A program made the position numbers and the translations under genes. A stretch of 64,000 bases of DNA from Alteribacillus sp. YIM 98480 (GTDB lineage: Bacteria > Bacillota > Bacilli > Bacillales > Marinococcaceae), in NCBI RefSeq assembly GCF_009765375.1, contig NZ_VTOK01000009.1, positions 124,001 to 188,000 on the forward strand, written 5' to 3'. A model generated the notes under the pieces. The model worked only from the letters and a program-made list of their open reading frames with translations, was not told where the DNA came from and did no database searches. Below, piece after piece: positions 56,209-64,000 of this stretch (its first letter is position 1; every line of letters starts with the position of its first letter).

Positions 56209-57437
56209 ATGTTCACTGATCGGAATACACCAGGAGTTGCTTCCTTACAGTATGACAAATCACAAATTAATTTAGCAAGAATGAGACAATACCGTTTGCA
56301 TAGAGTGAAGGACCAGATTACTAAAAATGGCTATTCTGCTTGTCTTTTATTTGATCCTATGAACGTAAAATATGCTACAGGAACGCGTAATATGGAGGTG
56401 TACATCCGCCGAAATCCAGGGCGGTACGTATTCATCCCAGTCGAAGGCCCAGTTATCTTGTTTGATTATGATAACTGCGAGCATTTATCCGAAGGAGTAG
56501 AAACAGTAGACGAGGTTCGGCCTGCACTTATGCTTTCCTATGCAGCAACGGCCCAAAACCTTAAACGTGATGCTAAACAGTTTGCCTCCGAAATAAAGGC
56601 TTTGATGCAGCAATATGGTGGAGGAGACAGACAGATTGCAGTAGATCAGCTGCCTGTTGCCGGCCATATCGCATTGAATAATGAAGGACTAGAAACCGTA
56701 GATGCTCAAAGACCTGTCGAACATGCAAAGGCGATAAAGTCCCAAGATGAGATTGAAGCAACAAAAATATCCATCCGGGCTTCAGAAATAGGAATGACTC
56801 GGATGTATCAAGCGGCAAAGCCTGGCATGACAGAAAACGAATTATGGTCCATTCTCCACCAATCCAATATTGCGATGGATGGAGACTATATTGAAACACG
56901 TTTACTCAGCTCTGGGGACAGAACCAATCCGTGGTTCAAGAATGCAGCGACCGCACTATTCAAAAAGGAGATATGCTGAGCTTTGATACAGATACTTGCG
57001 GTCCATTTGGCTACTACTGCGACATTTCCCGCAGTTTTGTCGTAGGAGCAGAGCCTACGGATGAACAAAAGCGATTGTACCAAATGGCTTATGAACAGAT
57101 TCAAACCAATATGGAACTGTTAAAACCAGGGCTTAGCTTTAGGGATTACGCCAAGCAAAGCTGGAAGATTCCTGAGGAATTTTTTGCAAACCGTTATTTT
57201 TGTAACGCTCATGGATCAGGATTCACCGGAGAATACCCTATCATTGCTCATGCCGAGGACTTTGAGCAAAAAGGGTATGACGGTTATTTTGAGGAAAATA
57301 TGGTTATCTGTGTTGAAAGTTACATCGGAGCGAAAGGCGGTAAAGAAGGGGTTAAGCTTGAGGAACAGATGCTTATTACAAAAAATGGTGCTGTACAACT
57401 GTCTAACTTTCCTTATGAAGAAGACATGCTCAATTGA
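56209..57437 (+). pseudogene. DddP-like M24-family enzyme, frameshifted
   Basis: Coding for about 410 residues in two frames. Part 1 (to about 56936) has MRQYRLHRVKDQITKNGYSA, LLFDPMNVKYATGTRNMEVY and ETRLLSSGDRTNPWF; part 2 resumes as QECSDRTIQKGDMLSFDTD. One missing C in TGGTTC(C)AAGAATGC near 56936 explains the break. This wording is close to the DMSP lyase DddP. All six expected metal ligands are present: Asp in FDTD (two), CDISRS, His in NAHGSG, Glu in CVESYIG and KLEEQ. The Asp reported as catalytic in DddP (in HGVGLCDEW) is Gly here (HGSGFTGEY), so it may act on another substrate, as a hydrolase. Good ribosome site (GGAGG). It may be a real pseudogene or a sequencing error. Confidence 0.8.
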
Positions 57438-57807
57438 ACTACCACTTAATTTTCTAGAGAAATTTGAAGTGGGGGCTGCGAACACCCAGTGCCACCAGTT
57501 ATATTAGCAGTATCCGCAGTCCCTAGAAAATTTGTACGTTGGACACACCACATGTCCTATTTTAGTGTTTTCGCAGCTTCGGTACGTGTGGGGAGATTGT
57601 TGCTTGGATATTTTACGTAACAAAACGTTTCTTGCCAAAACCCCATATATCCATGTTCAAAGAGTAATCAGTACAGGAATATAGTACCAAGCAAATTTTT
57701 TTGGGTATGCCCTGCACAAAATGGAAGAGAGGAGTCTTCTCGCCTAAAAAAACAAAGATATTCAGGGGTTCATTTTCATACATACTCATTTATAGGAGGC
57801 ATATACA
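57438..57807. other. Intergenic region with a small hairpin
   Basis: Contains GGGGGCTGCGAACACCC (57471-57487), a hairpin whose 12-base core GCTGCGAACACC also occurs near 9480. The remainder shows no gene. Near the right end GGAGG precedes the TTG start of the next gene. Confidence 0.4.
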
Positions 57808-58683
57808 TTGAAAAATTTTTCATTTGTCTTATCACTCACTGCCATGCTGATACTAGCTGCCTGTGGAGATGATGGAGCAGAAGAAAATAATGGAGAAACT
57901 TCTTCTAAAGAAGCTGAAACGATAGAAATAGGCTACAATAACTGGGCCGAAAACATTGCGGCGTCAAACATGTGGAAAATCCTGCTAGAAGAGGAAGGGT
58001 ATGATGTAGAACTCATTAACCTCGAGAAAACAGCCGTATTTGCTGGTGTTGCCGAAGGAGATCTCGATATTGGGATGGAAGTGTGGATTCCATTTACGGA
58101 CCAGCATCATATAGAGGAATACGGCAATGATTTTCAAACACAAGCAGAATGGTATGAAAACACAGAATTGGGGTTAGTTGTTCCAGAATATATGGATGAA
58201 GTGAACAGCTTGGAAGACCTTAATGATTATACGGAAGAAACAGATGGAGAAATCATAGGAATTGACCCTGGTGCGAGCCTTATGGAATTAACAGAAGAAG
58301 CAATAGAGCACTATGATCTTAATTACGACTTGCAAGCTTCTTCTGAACAAGCGATGATGACTGAATTAGACGAAGCTTACCAAAACGAAGAACCCATCGT
58401 AGTAACGTTGTGGAGTCCGCACTGGGCTTTTGCCGATTATGATCTTAAATATTTAGAAGAACCAGATACGGTATATGGCGAAGCGGATGACATTGTTTAC
58501 ATTTCCAATGATGGTTTTGAAGAAGAATACAGCGAAGTTGCAGAATGGATGAACAATTGGAAATTCGATGATGAGTCACTGGGCGGATTAATGAGTACCA
58601 TTAACGAAATGGATGATCCTGAAGAAGGTGCGCAAGCTTGGATTGAAGAAAACCGTGACCTCGTTGAAGAATGGATCAACTAA
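57808..58683 (+). CDS. Glycine betaine/DMSP-type ABC transporter binding lipoprotein
   Basis: A 291-residue OpuAC/ProX-type receptor. The signal peptide ends with LAAC, then an acidic linker. Aromatic residues expected to cage a quaternary ammonium or sulfonium group are in GYNNWAENIAASNMWK, DIGMEVWIPF and TLWSPHWAF. The TTG start has TAGGAGG ten bases upstream. No permease or ATPase gene is adjacent, so it is an orphan receptor that must use a transporter encoded elsewhere. The DddP-like gene upstream suggests that the ligand is the substrate of that enzyme. Very acidic, as expected outside the cell in salt. Confidence 0.87.
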   Translation: MKNFSFVLSLTAMLILAACGDDGAEENNGETSSKEAETIEIGYNNWAENIAASNMWKILLEEEGYDVELINLEKTAVFAGVAEGDLDIGMEVWIPFTDQHHIEEYGNDFQTQAEWYENTELGLVVPEYMDEVNSLEDLNDYTEETDGEIIGIDPGASLMELTEEAIEHYDLNYDLQASSEQAMMTELDEAYQNEEPIVVTLWSPHWAFADYDLKYLEEPDTVYGEADDIVYISNDGFEEEYSEVAEWMNNWKFDDESLGGLMSTINEMDDPEEGAQAWIEENRDLVEEWIN

Positions 58684-58692
58684 ATGTTTAAC

Positions 58693-58734
58693 AAATGCCC
58701 CCCCCACAGAGATACACTGTTGGCGGGGCATTCA
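58693..58734. terminator. Terminator shared by convergent genes
   Basis: AATGCCCC / GGGGCATT stem between the binding lipoprotein gene and the YteA-like gene, with a moderate T-rich tail on the plus strand. Confidence 0.75.
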
Positions 58735-58735
58735 T

Positions 58736-59416
58736 TTATCTTCGCAAAAAGTAATGTGAAAAATCGACGTCATTATCAAAATCAATTAGATTCCCTTTAC
58801 TATCTGTCATGCTGAATCCGAAAGCTACATCTTCGTCTACATTTTCGTTTTCAGCATCTCCAAACATCCCTTCATATTCAAGGGACGGGTCATAAGTGTC
58901 TTGCGGAGTGTCTGCTGTTCCATAGGCTGCAGTCAGTTCCCAGCTTTCTTCTGCGTCAAACCGATCATTTTCAACGTCCTCTTTTGTCGTGTCTGTAAAT
59001 CCTCCCTTACCAGGGATCAACCTTTCTTCTTCTACTGGACGATCAAATGGATCAGGTTCTTGATAAGAATGCTGAATGCACTGAAGAGCAGTTGGTTCAG
59101 ATTCAAGACGTTCAAGTGGAATGTCCTCCCCGCACTTCTCACACTTTCCATACGTTCCATCCTCTATCGCCTGCAATGCTTTTTGAATTCGTTTTTGCTC
59201 TCGGCCCGAATGCTGCTGCAATGCCATATCTTTTTCTCTCTCGTACAATTCCGTTCCGTTATCGGCGGGATGGTTGTCATAATTAGACAGTTCACCGATT
59301 GTTTCTCTTGCAAATTCCTCATCTAAACCAAAGTGGTCTTTATTGTTTTGCTGCACTTCTTGTAATCGAGATGTCAGCTTGTTTTTCATTTCGGCAAAAA
59401 ATTCGTTCGTCTTCAT
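58736..59416 (-). CDS. yteA: YteA-like TraR/DksA-type zinc-finger protein
   Basis: A 226-residue cytoplasmic protein. Helical N-terminus (DNHPADNGTELYEREKDMAL), then a TraR/DksA zinc finger, CEKCGEDIPLERLESEP-TALQC with IQH after it, and an acidic C-terminal tail (FDAEESWELTAAYGTADTPQ, FDNDVDFSHYF). This layout is that of YteA, a Bacillus protein reported in sporulation contexts; its role is not known in detail. Full length. Single gene. Confidence 0.9.
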   Translation of the reverse strand: MKTNEFFAEMKNKLTSRLQEVQQNNKDHFGLDEEFARETIGELSNYDNHPADNGTELYEREKDMALQQHSGREQKRIQKALQAIEDGTYGKCEKCGEDIPLERLESEPTALQCIQHSYQEPDPFDRPVEEERLIPGKGGFTDTTKEDVENDRFDAEESWELTAAYGTADTPQDTYDPSLEYEGMFGDAENENVDEDVAFGFSMTDSKGNLIDFDNDVDFSHYFLRR

Positions 59417-59491
59417 CTTTTAGGTTCCTCCTTTCTCTCCCTCTTTAGGTAGTATGCTGCAAAGTGCAAAGCGGTTTTCAGCACATTTTTT

Positions 59492-59958
59492 GGTAATAAG
59501 AAAAGCGCAAACGCCTTAAAAGAAGGAAGTTCGGCTACGAGCGTCACGTCCTGTGACAACGCCGAACTGACTCCCATCCTGGGAGTCCGCGACAGGTTCT
59601 GGAGCTTTCGCGCAGGGTCGCCTGCGGCCCGGAGTCGAAAGGGAAGACATCAGACGTTCAGCTTATTTTAATAAACTTCTACTAAGATCGCACACGTCGA
59701 CGCATAGGATGTGCGAATGTCGCCAATGCCACAGGACGTGGCGTTTTTGGCGACGAGTGTGCAACGTAGAAGTCACCACATCGTGTGGAAGTACGTCCTG
59801 TGACAACGCTGAACGGGCTTGCACTGGAGGTGTTGACTTTTGCGTTGCGACAGAACGTTCGCGGTTTTAGCAAAAGTTCCTCTTTATCGTGTGAGCCTGA
59901 GCGGCTGGGCGCTGGAGCTAGATGTAAAACGCCAACTATTTATAATTTCTTATTTTTT
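59492..59958 (+). repeat. Family A MITE-like element, long form (copy A1)
   Basis: The longest copy, about 467 bp. Ends GGTAATAAGAAAAGCGC and TATAATTTCTTATTTTTT. It has many palindromes (AGTTCGGC...GCCGAACT, GACTCCCATCCTGGGAGTC) and an internal direct repeat CGTCCTGTGACAACGC at about 59548 and 59793. Compared with copy A2 it has some 120 bp more between GCGTTTTTGGC and GGTTTTAGCAAAAG. No coding capacity. It fills most of the 630-bp gap between the yteA and flavoprotein genes. Confidence 0.88.
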
Positions 59959-60046
59959 AAGAAAAGCGCACACTGTTGCAAACACTTTTCGGTCCTTATA
60001 ATAATTTGTACAAAAAAGCAAAACCTTAAAAGGTGGAGGTGAAAAA

Positions 60047-61399
60047 ATGACTACATACGATTGTGTCATAGTTGGCGGTGGTTTAGCGGGTCTTACAACC
60101 GGCCTTGAATTGGCGGAAGCAGGAAAAAAGGTGGCCTTACTAGAAGCAGAGTCCTTTGTTGGAGGACGCACAGCGTCATGGGATGAAAACGGTATGCATG
60201 TTGAATCTGGTTTCCATCGTCATATTGGGTACTATACCCACTTGCCCCGTATATTAAAAAAATCCGGTATAGCCCTAGAGGATATCGTTACATGGGAAGA
60301 AAGAGCAGAAGTTCGTTCTCCAAGAAACCAAGAAGCAGTAAAACTCGGTGTTGCTCCGCTATTTGGCCCTTTGAAAATGCTGAAAACAATTACAGGCAAC
60401 GATCCTTATTTGAGCGGAAAAGATATGATTTCCACTGCTCGTTTTTTCTTGAATGGAATAAAGGATTACTATCTTCATTCTAACGAGCTTGATCAATGGA
60501 CCGTGCGAGAATATGCTAAAAAACATCATCTTTGTGAAGCAGCATTTCACTATATTATTATCCCTCTTAGCACAGGAGTTTTTTTCCTTCCGCCCGAACG
60601 TTATTCTGCATATAATTTTTTTGGTCTATTTGCTGCAGGTCTGCCGCGTCTTTATAAAATGAGGATCGGTGCATACTTAGGAGGGATGACAGAAGTTATG
60701 TGCCAGCCGATTGCCAAACGAATACATGCTCTCGGCGGAGAGGTGTATACAAATTTAAAGGGGGAATCTTTACTCGTTTCAGGAAATGGCCGTAATGTGT
60801 ACGGCGTGCAAACTGAAGACGGAAAAGTATGGCATGCCAATCATACCACGCTTGCTGTCTCTCTTCATGCTGCCAAAAAACTATTAAAACCCTCTTTTTC
60901 CAGCCATGAAAGTTTCCAATCCATGTTTGCTTTGCCAACAATGGATGCTGTCACCTTTCAAATTGACATGAACACACCGCTCATGGAAAAAGATATCACA
61001 ACGTTTGGTCCCGGCACCTGTTTAGCGAGTTTTGCAGAACAATCACGTACAACTTTTCAACAGGCAAAGGGAAGACTGTCCATCATTCTGACACCGCCTG
61101 AGCGTTTTACTGCTTTGTCAGAAAACGAAACCCTTGAAATCGTTCTGCAAGATTTAAAAGCAATAAGGCTTCCATTAGCTAAAGAAAATATCGTAAAGTA
61201 TCGTAAAATCGCTCACCTTCATGATTTTTATCATTTGGGTCCCGGACATCACGTTATGAGACCTTCGCAAAAAACACCGATTCGAGGACTAACTCTTGCG
61301 GGTGATTACACGATGCAGCCTTTTTTTGCAACAATGGAAGGGGCGGTTTATTCAGGGAAAGCTGCGGCAGAATTCGTTCTTCGCGAAGGCCAATCATAA
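60047..61399 (+). CDS. FAD-dependent oxidoreductase, phytoene-desaturase-like
   Basis: A 450-residue flavoprotein. N-terminal FAD motif VIVGGGLAGLTTGLELAEAG with AESFVGGRTASW, and the C-terminal motif IRGLTLAGDYTMQPFFATME. The layout (two Rossmann halves, YSAYNFFGLFAAGLPRLYKM in the middle) is that of the amine oxidase/phytoene and zeta-carotene desaturase group (CrtP/ZDS-like) and of hydroxysqualene oxidoreductases. No carotenoid synthesis genes are nearby, so the substrate is open. GGAGGTG six bases before the ATG. Convergent with doeA. Confidence 0.8.
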   Translation: MTTYDCVIVGGGLAGLTTGLELAEAGKKVALLEAESFVGGRTASWDENGMHVESGFHRHIGYYTHLPRILKKSGIALEDIVTWEERAEVRSPRNQEAVKLGVAPLFGPLKMLKTITGNDPYLSGKDMISTARFFLNGIKDYYLHSNELDQWTVREYAKKHHLCEAAFHYIIIPLSTGVFFLPPERYSAYNFFGLFAAGLPRLYKMRIGAYLGGMTEVMCQPIAKRIHALGGEVYTNLKGESLLVSGNGRNVYGVQTEDGKVWHANHTTLAVSLHAAKKLLKPSFSSHESFQSMFALPTMDAVTFQIDMNTPLMEKDITTFGPGTCLASFAEQSRTTFQQAKGRLSIILTPPERFTALSENETLEIVLQDLKAIRLPLAKENIVKYRKIAHLHDFYHLGPGHHVMRPSQKTPIRGLTLAGDYTMQPFFATMEGAVYSGKAAAEFVLREGQS

Positions 61400-61417
61400 T
61401 CTTCCGTATTACGTCCC

Positions 61418-62584
61418 CTATATTCGAGGGTACTTGCTGAGAGTTTCACATCCGTTTTTTGTCACGACAAAACTCTCACTAATCTCCACGCCCATTTCTT
61501 CGAGCCAAATGCCTGGTATTAAATGAAATGCCATGTTCGGGCGAAGAACTGTTTTATCTCCTGGGCGCAGTGAAGCTGTGTGTTCTCCCCAGTCAGGCGG
61601 ATAATTGATCCCTATTGAATAACCAATTCGAGAGTCTTTACAAAATCCGTACCTGGCGATGACGCTTTGCCATTTTTGTTCTACTTCTTCACAAGTCACA
61701 CCAGGTTTAATGTGATCAAGGACCGTTTCTACACCTTCGATCACCGCGGCCGATAACCGCTTGAATTCAGGTTCAGGTTTACCTGCCGTTACTGTGCGGG
61801 CTAAAGGTGCATGATACCTGCTGCAGCAGCCGGCCAGTTCAATGATAAGCGGATCCCCTGCTTTAATTTTTTCATCTGTCCATGTTACATGAGGAGCGTA
61901 AGTGAGTGCTCCAGCTGGAATTAACGGTACAATCGACGGATAATCTCCTCCAAATTGGTCTGTTCCTCGTATCTGGGCTTGTGAAACAGCTGCAGCCACA
62001 TCACAAACCCTCGCTCCCTCTTTTACGGCTTTGAACCCGGCCTCCATTGCGAGAGCCGCAATTTGTCCAGCCTTTTTCATATACGCTATTTCATTGTCAG
62101 ATTTTATTAAACGGATTTCGTTTACAAGTAAATTCGCATCAATAAATGTTATTCCCTTACACCCGGATTCTAAGCGTTCCAAAGCGCGAGGAGAAAAATA
62201 GTAAGCCTCCATCTCTACTCCAGCCCTTTTGACGTTCTTTTTATGCTGAGTCAACCAAGCTGCGAGCACTTCCATCGGGTGTTTCGTAGTGGAATGTACA
62301 TATTCATCATTATAAGAAAGCAGCCGGCACGGTGACAGCCATGAAGTCGCCCGTGCCCCATTTACATCTTGGGCTCTGCCAAACCAATACGGTTCTTCAT
62401 CCTCTAGAAAAACAATAACCATCTGCGGAACATAAAAGGACCAGCCGTCATACCCGGTAAGATAATTCATATTCGCGGGGTCACTTAAAAAAAGAACATC
62501 CAATCCGTTTTCAGCCATCTTTTCTTTCACCTTTTCTAGTCTGCCCGCATACTCTTCTTTCGGAAATACCGTCAATGACCGCAT
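61418..62584 (-). CDS. doeA: Ectoine hydrolase DoeA (EutD)
   Basis: Opens the ectoine ring to N-alpha-acetyl-2,4-diaminobutyrate, the first step of ectoine breakdown. A 388-residue member of the M24 fold. Branch-typical stretches: MNYLTGYDGWSFYVPQMVIV, FGRAQDVNGARATSWL, VEMEAYYFSPRALERL, GTDQFGGDYPSIVPLIPAG and GINYPPDWGEHTASLRPGD. The usual M24 metal ligands are largely replaced (ELAGCCSRYHAPLARTV instead of D-x-G...D), as in other ectoine hydrolases. AAGGAGG nine bases before the ATG. Divergent from eutB, separated by about 390 bases. Confidence 0.92.
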   Translation of the reverse strand: MRSLTVFPKEEYAGRLEKVKEKMAENGLDVLFLSDPANMNYLTGYDGWSFYVPQMVIVFLEDEEPYWFGRAQDVNGARATSWLSPCRLLSYNDEYVHSTTKHPMEVLAAWLTQHKKNVKRAGVEMEAYYFSPRALERLESGCKGITFIDANLLVNEIRLIKSDNEIAYMKKAGQIAALAMEAGFKAVKEGARVCDVAAAVSQAQIRGTDQFGGDYPSIVPLIPAGALTYAPHVTWTDEKIKAGDPLIIELAGCCSRYHAPLARTVTAGKPEPEFKRLSAAVIEGVETVLDHIKPGVTCEEVEQKWQSVIARYGFCKDSRIGYSIGINYPPDWGEHTASLRPGDKTVLRPNMAFHLIPGIWLEEMGVEISESFVVTKNGCETLSKYPRI

Positions 62585-62973
62585 CGTTCCGAGCCTCCTT
62601 TATAATCATCTTACCTGGCAAGGCTGCTTGCGTTTTCTGTCTCTAACAGAAAAGCTTTACGATTTAATTGGTAAACAGTGCAAAATGACCGCTTCAACGT
62701 ACAAGATGTACGTATGCTTCCGTTGCCACAGTTCATGGCATGTTTGATATTATTATTCGAAAAATAGTATAGCGCCGCCTCTGCCTTCGCCTTTCAAAAT
62801 CAAGTTTCCTTTACAAGGCGGAAAACCGGATTTTTCTAACAATAAAATGGTTTGGCGTGCGTACAAATAATGGTAGACAATGGTTTTTTATCAATTTATT
62901 CTAACCATGAAGGAGTTCATACCTAAAATTTTCATTTTTATTGGAAATCCGAAGATAGCAAGGAGGGGAAACC
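62585..62973. other. doeA-eutB divergent region with a degenerate family A module
   Basis: 62697-62750 (ACGTACAAGATGTACGTATG, CCGTTGCCACAGTTCATGGC) aligns with the GACGCATAGGATGTGCGAAT, CCAATGCCACAGGACGTGGC part of copy A1. 62800-62850 resembles one end of family C (AAAATCCGGTTTTCCGCC on the minus strand). The remainder must hold the two promoters. Confidence 0.45.
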
Positions 62974-63951
62974 ATGAAACAAATAACCGTAAAAGACATT
63001 TGGAAGGCCAAAAAAAGAATACGAACAACTCTTGAGCCTACCCCGCTGACTTATTCAAAAAATCTTTCTAAACATACGGGAGTACCTATTTATTTAAAAC
63101 TTGAGCAGCTGCAGCCTACAGGTTCTTTTAAACTTCGTGGAGCTTCCACTATGATCGCTTCTCTTACAAAAGATGAACAGCAAAATGGAGTTGTCACTTT
63201 TTCCACGGGAAATCACGGATTTGCAGTTGCCTATGCTGCTGTTAATTTGGGAATAAAGGCCGTAGTATGTGTTTCAAAAAATGTACCTCAAGAGAAAATA
63301 AACGCTTTGCAGGAAAGTGGAGCAGAACTACACATTGAAGGAGAAAGTCAAGACGAAGCGGCAGATGTGTGTTTGCGTCTTCAAAAAGAGAAAGGATTCA
63401 CTCTTATTCCTCCATTTGACCACCCCGACATCATTGCCGGTCAAGGAACAATCGGATTAGAAATACTCGAAGACCTTCCTGAAGTAGAGACTGTGTTAAG
63501 TGGATTATCAGGGGGCGGATTACTTTCGGGAATTGGTCTTGCCTTAAAAGAAACAGACCCCGATATCCAAGTAATTGGCTTGTCTGTAGAAAAAGGAGCC
63601 GCCATGGATGACAGTATTAAAGCTGGAAAACCAGTCGCTGTTCCTGAGCACCCCACTTATGCAGACAGCTTGCTTGGAGGGATAGGAATGCAAAATCGGT
63701 ATACTCTGCCAATGATCTCCCGCTATATTGATCAGCGTCTTCGTCTTTCAGAAGAGGAAATTGCACGTGGAATGGCGTTTTTATATGAAAATCATCGTTT
63801 TATAGTAGAAGGTGCAGCAGCAGTCGGCGCCGCAGCGTTACTTGAGAAACATGTACAGCCTAAAGGGCCGGCGGTAGTAGTTGTAACCGGGAATAGTATT
63901 AGTGCTGATTCCCACTATAAAGCCGTTAAACCGTACTTAAAAGGCAGTTAG
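62974..63951 (+). CDS. eutB: Hydroxyectoine utilization dehydratase EutB
   Basis: A 325-residue PLP enzyme of the threonine dehydratase fold that acts with EutC to turn hydroxyectoine into ectoine. The PLP lysine is in LQPTGSFKLRGAS; the phosphate loop is GLSGGGLLSGI. Stretches such as GVVTFSTGNHGFAVAYAAVN, IIAGQGTIGLEILEDLPEVE and PTYADSLLGGIGMQNRYT match the EutB branch as I recall it, and it lacks the C-terminal regulatory domain of biosynthetic threonine dehydratases. Good ribosome site (AGGAGGGG). Divergent from doeA. In other genomes eutC follows eutB; here only about 50 bases remain before the window edge, and a eutC gene lies at 5391-6374. Confidence 0.9.
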   Translation: MKQITVKDIWKAKKRIRTTLEPTPLTYSKNLSKHTGVPIYLKLEQLQPTGSFKLRGASTMIASLTKDEQQNGVVTFSTGNHGFAVAYAAVNLGIKAVVCVSKNVPQEKINALQESGAELHIEGESQDEAADVCLRLQKEKGFTLIPPFDHPDIIAGQGTIGLEILEDLPEVETVLSGLSGGGLLSGIGLALKETDPDIQVIGLSVEKGAAMDDSIKAGKPVAVPEHPTYADSLLGGIGMQNRYTLPMISRYIDQRLRLSEEEIARGMAFLYENHRFIVEGAAAVGAAALLEKHVQPKGPAVVVVTGNSISADSHYKAVKPYLKGS

Positions 63952-64000
63952 AAAAGACTCATTTTTTATTACGAAAACGTTACATCTATTGGATTAGTTT

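Noticed and set aside
59682-60042. Open frames of 63 and 85 codons
   Set aside because: They lie in the long family A element or its edge, with no ribosome site and repeat-derived residues.

Overview
The window looks like chromosomal DNA of a low-GC, salt-adapted member of the Bacillaceae. Evidence: the ywiB-argS pair, a SigO/RsoA-type split sigma factor with YvrJ, a YteA-type zinc-finger protein, a YolD-like protein, CsoR-CopZ-CopA, strong GGAGG ribosome sites, acidic lipoproteins, and genes for breaking down the compatible solutes ectoine and hydroxyectoine. No rRNA, tRNA, CRISPR array or intact transposase was seen.

Layout. 0-5.2 kb: argS (cut by the window edge), ywiB, a PAP2 phosphatase gene broken by two different repeat elements, then an actin-like ATPase with a ParR-like partner and an upstream cluster of ACATGTT palindromes, i.e. 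a parMRC-like segregation cassette. 5.4-10 kb: an isolated eutC, an aldo/keto reductase, a frameshifted SLH-domain protein and 1.4 kb without a convincing gene. 10-16.8 kb: a LacI-controlled sugar ABC operon ending in a large FAD-dependent oxidoreductase, with four operator units in perfect 12-bp tandem. 17-27 kb: M42 aminopeptidase, Bcr/CflA-type efflux pump, dhaKLM, csoR-copZ-copA with three matching 17-bp operator candidates, an FtsW/RodA/SpoVE protein. 27-30.4 kb: EamA transporter, sigO-yvrJ-rsoA behind a LexA-box candidate, a small anchored protein. 30.5-35.1 kb: an iron alcohol dehydrogenase and a CoA-acylating (methyl)malonate-semialdehyde dehydrogenase behind a textbook sigma-54 promoter, next to a CBS-PAS-AAA+ sigma-54 activator. 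35-37.5 kb: a DUF421 protein and aroA. 37.8-49.6 kb: a complete phosphonate uptake and C-P lyase operon (phnDCEE-F-GHIJK-acetyltransferase-LM) ending in a PHP phosphoesterase that probably stands in for PhnP. 49.9-53.6 kb: a Fur-controlled ferric iron ABC transporter. 54-64 kb: a P-loop kinase-like protein, YolD-like protein with a LexA-box candidate, a GntR regulator divergent from a frameshifted DddP-like gene, a betaine-type binding lipoprotein, YteA-like protein, a phytoene-desaturase-like flavoprotein, doeA and eutB.

Three families of short non-coding repeats are scattered through the window. Family A (about 150-470 bp) has ends of the form GTAAGAAA...TTTCTTAC and is MITE-like. Family B (about 130 bp) has a hairpin with compensating base changes between copies. 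Family C (about 60-100 bp) is the most frequent. Copies of A and C disrupt the PAP2 gene, C splits the centromere-like palindromes, and A abuts the dhaM stop codon.

The main metabolic theme is uptake and breakdown of small osmolytes and of C1-C3 and phosphorus compounds: ectoine/hydroxyectoine (doeA, eutB, eutC), a betaine-like compound (binding protein plus DddP-like hydrolase/lyase), dihydroxyacetone, phosphonates, and a C3 semialdehyde pathway. Function calls rest on motifs and recalled family sequences; no database search was run.
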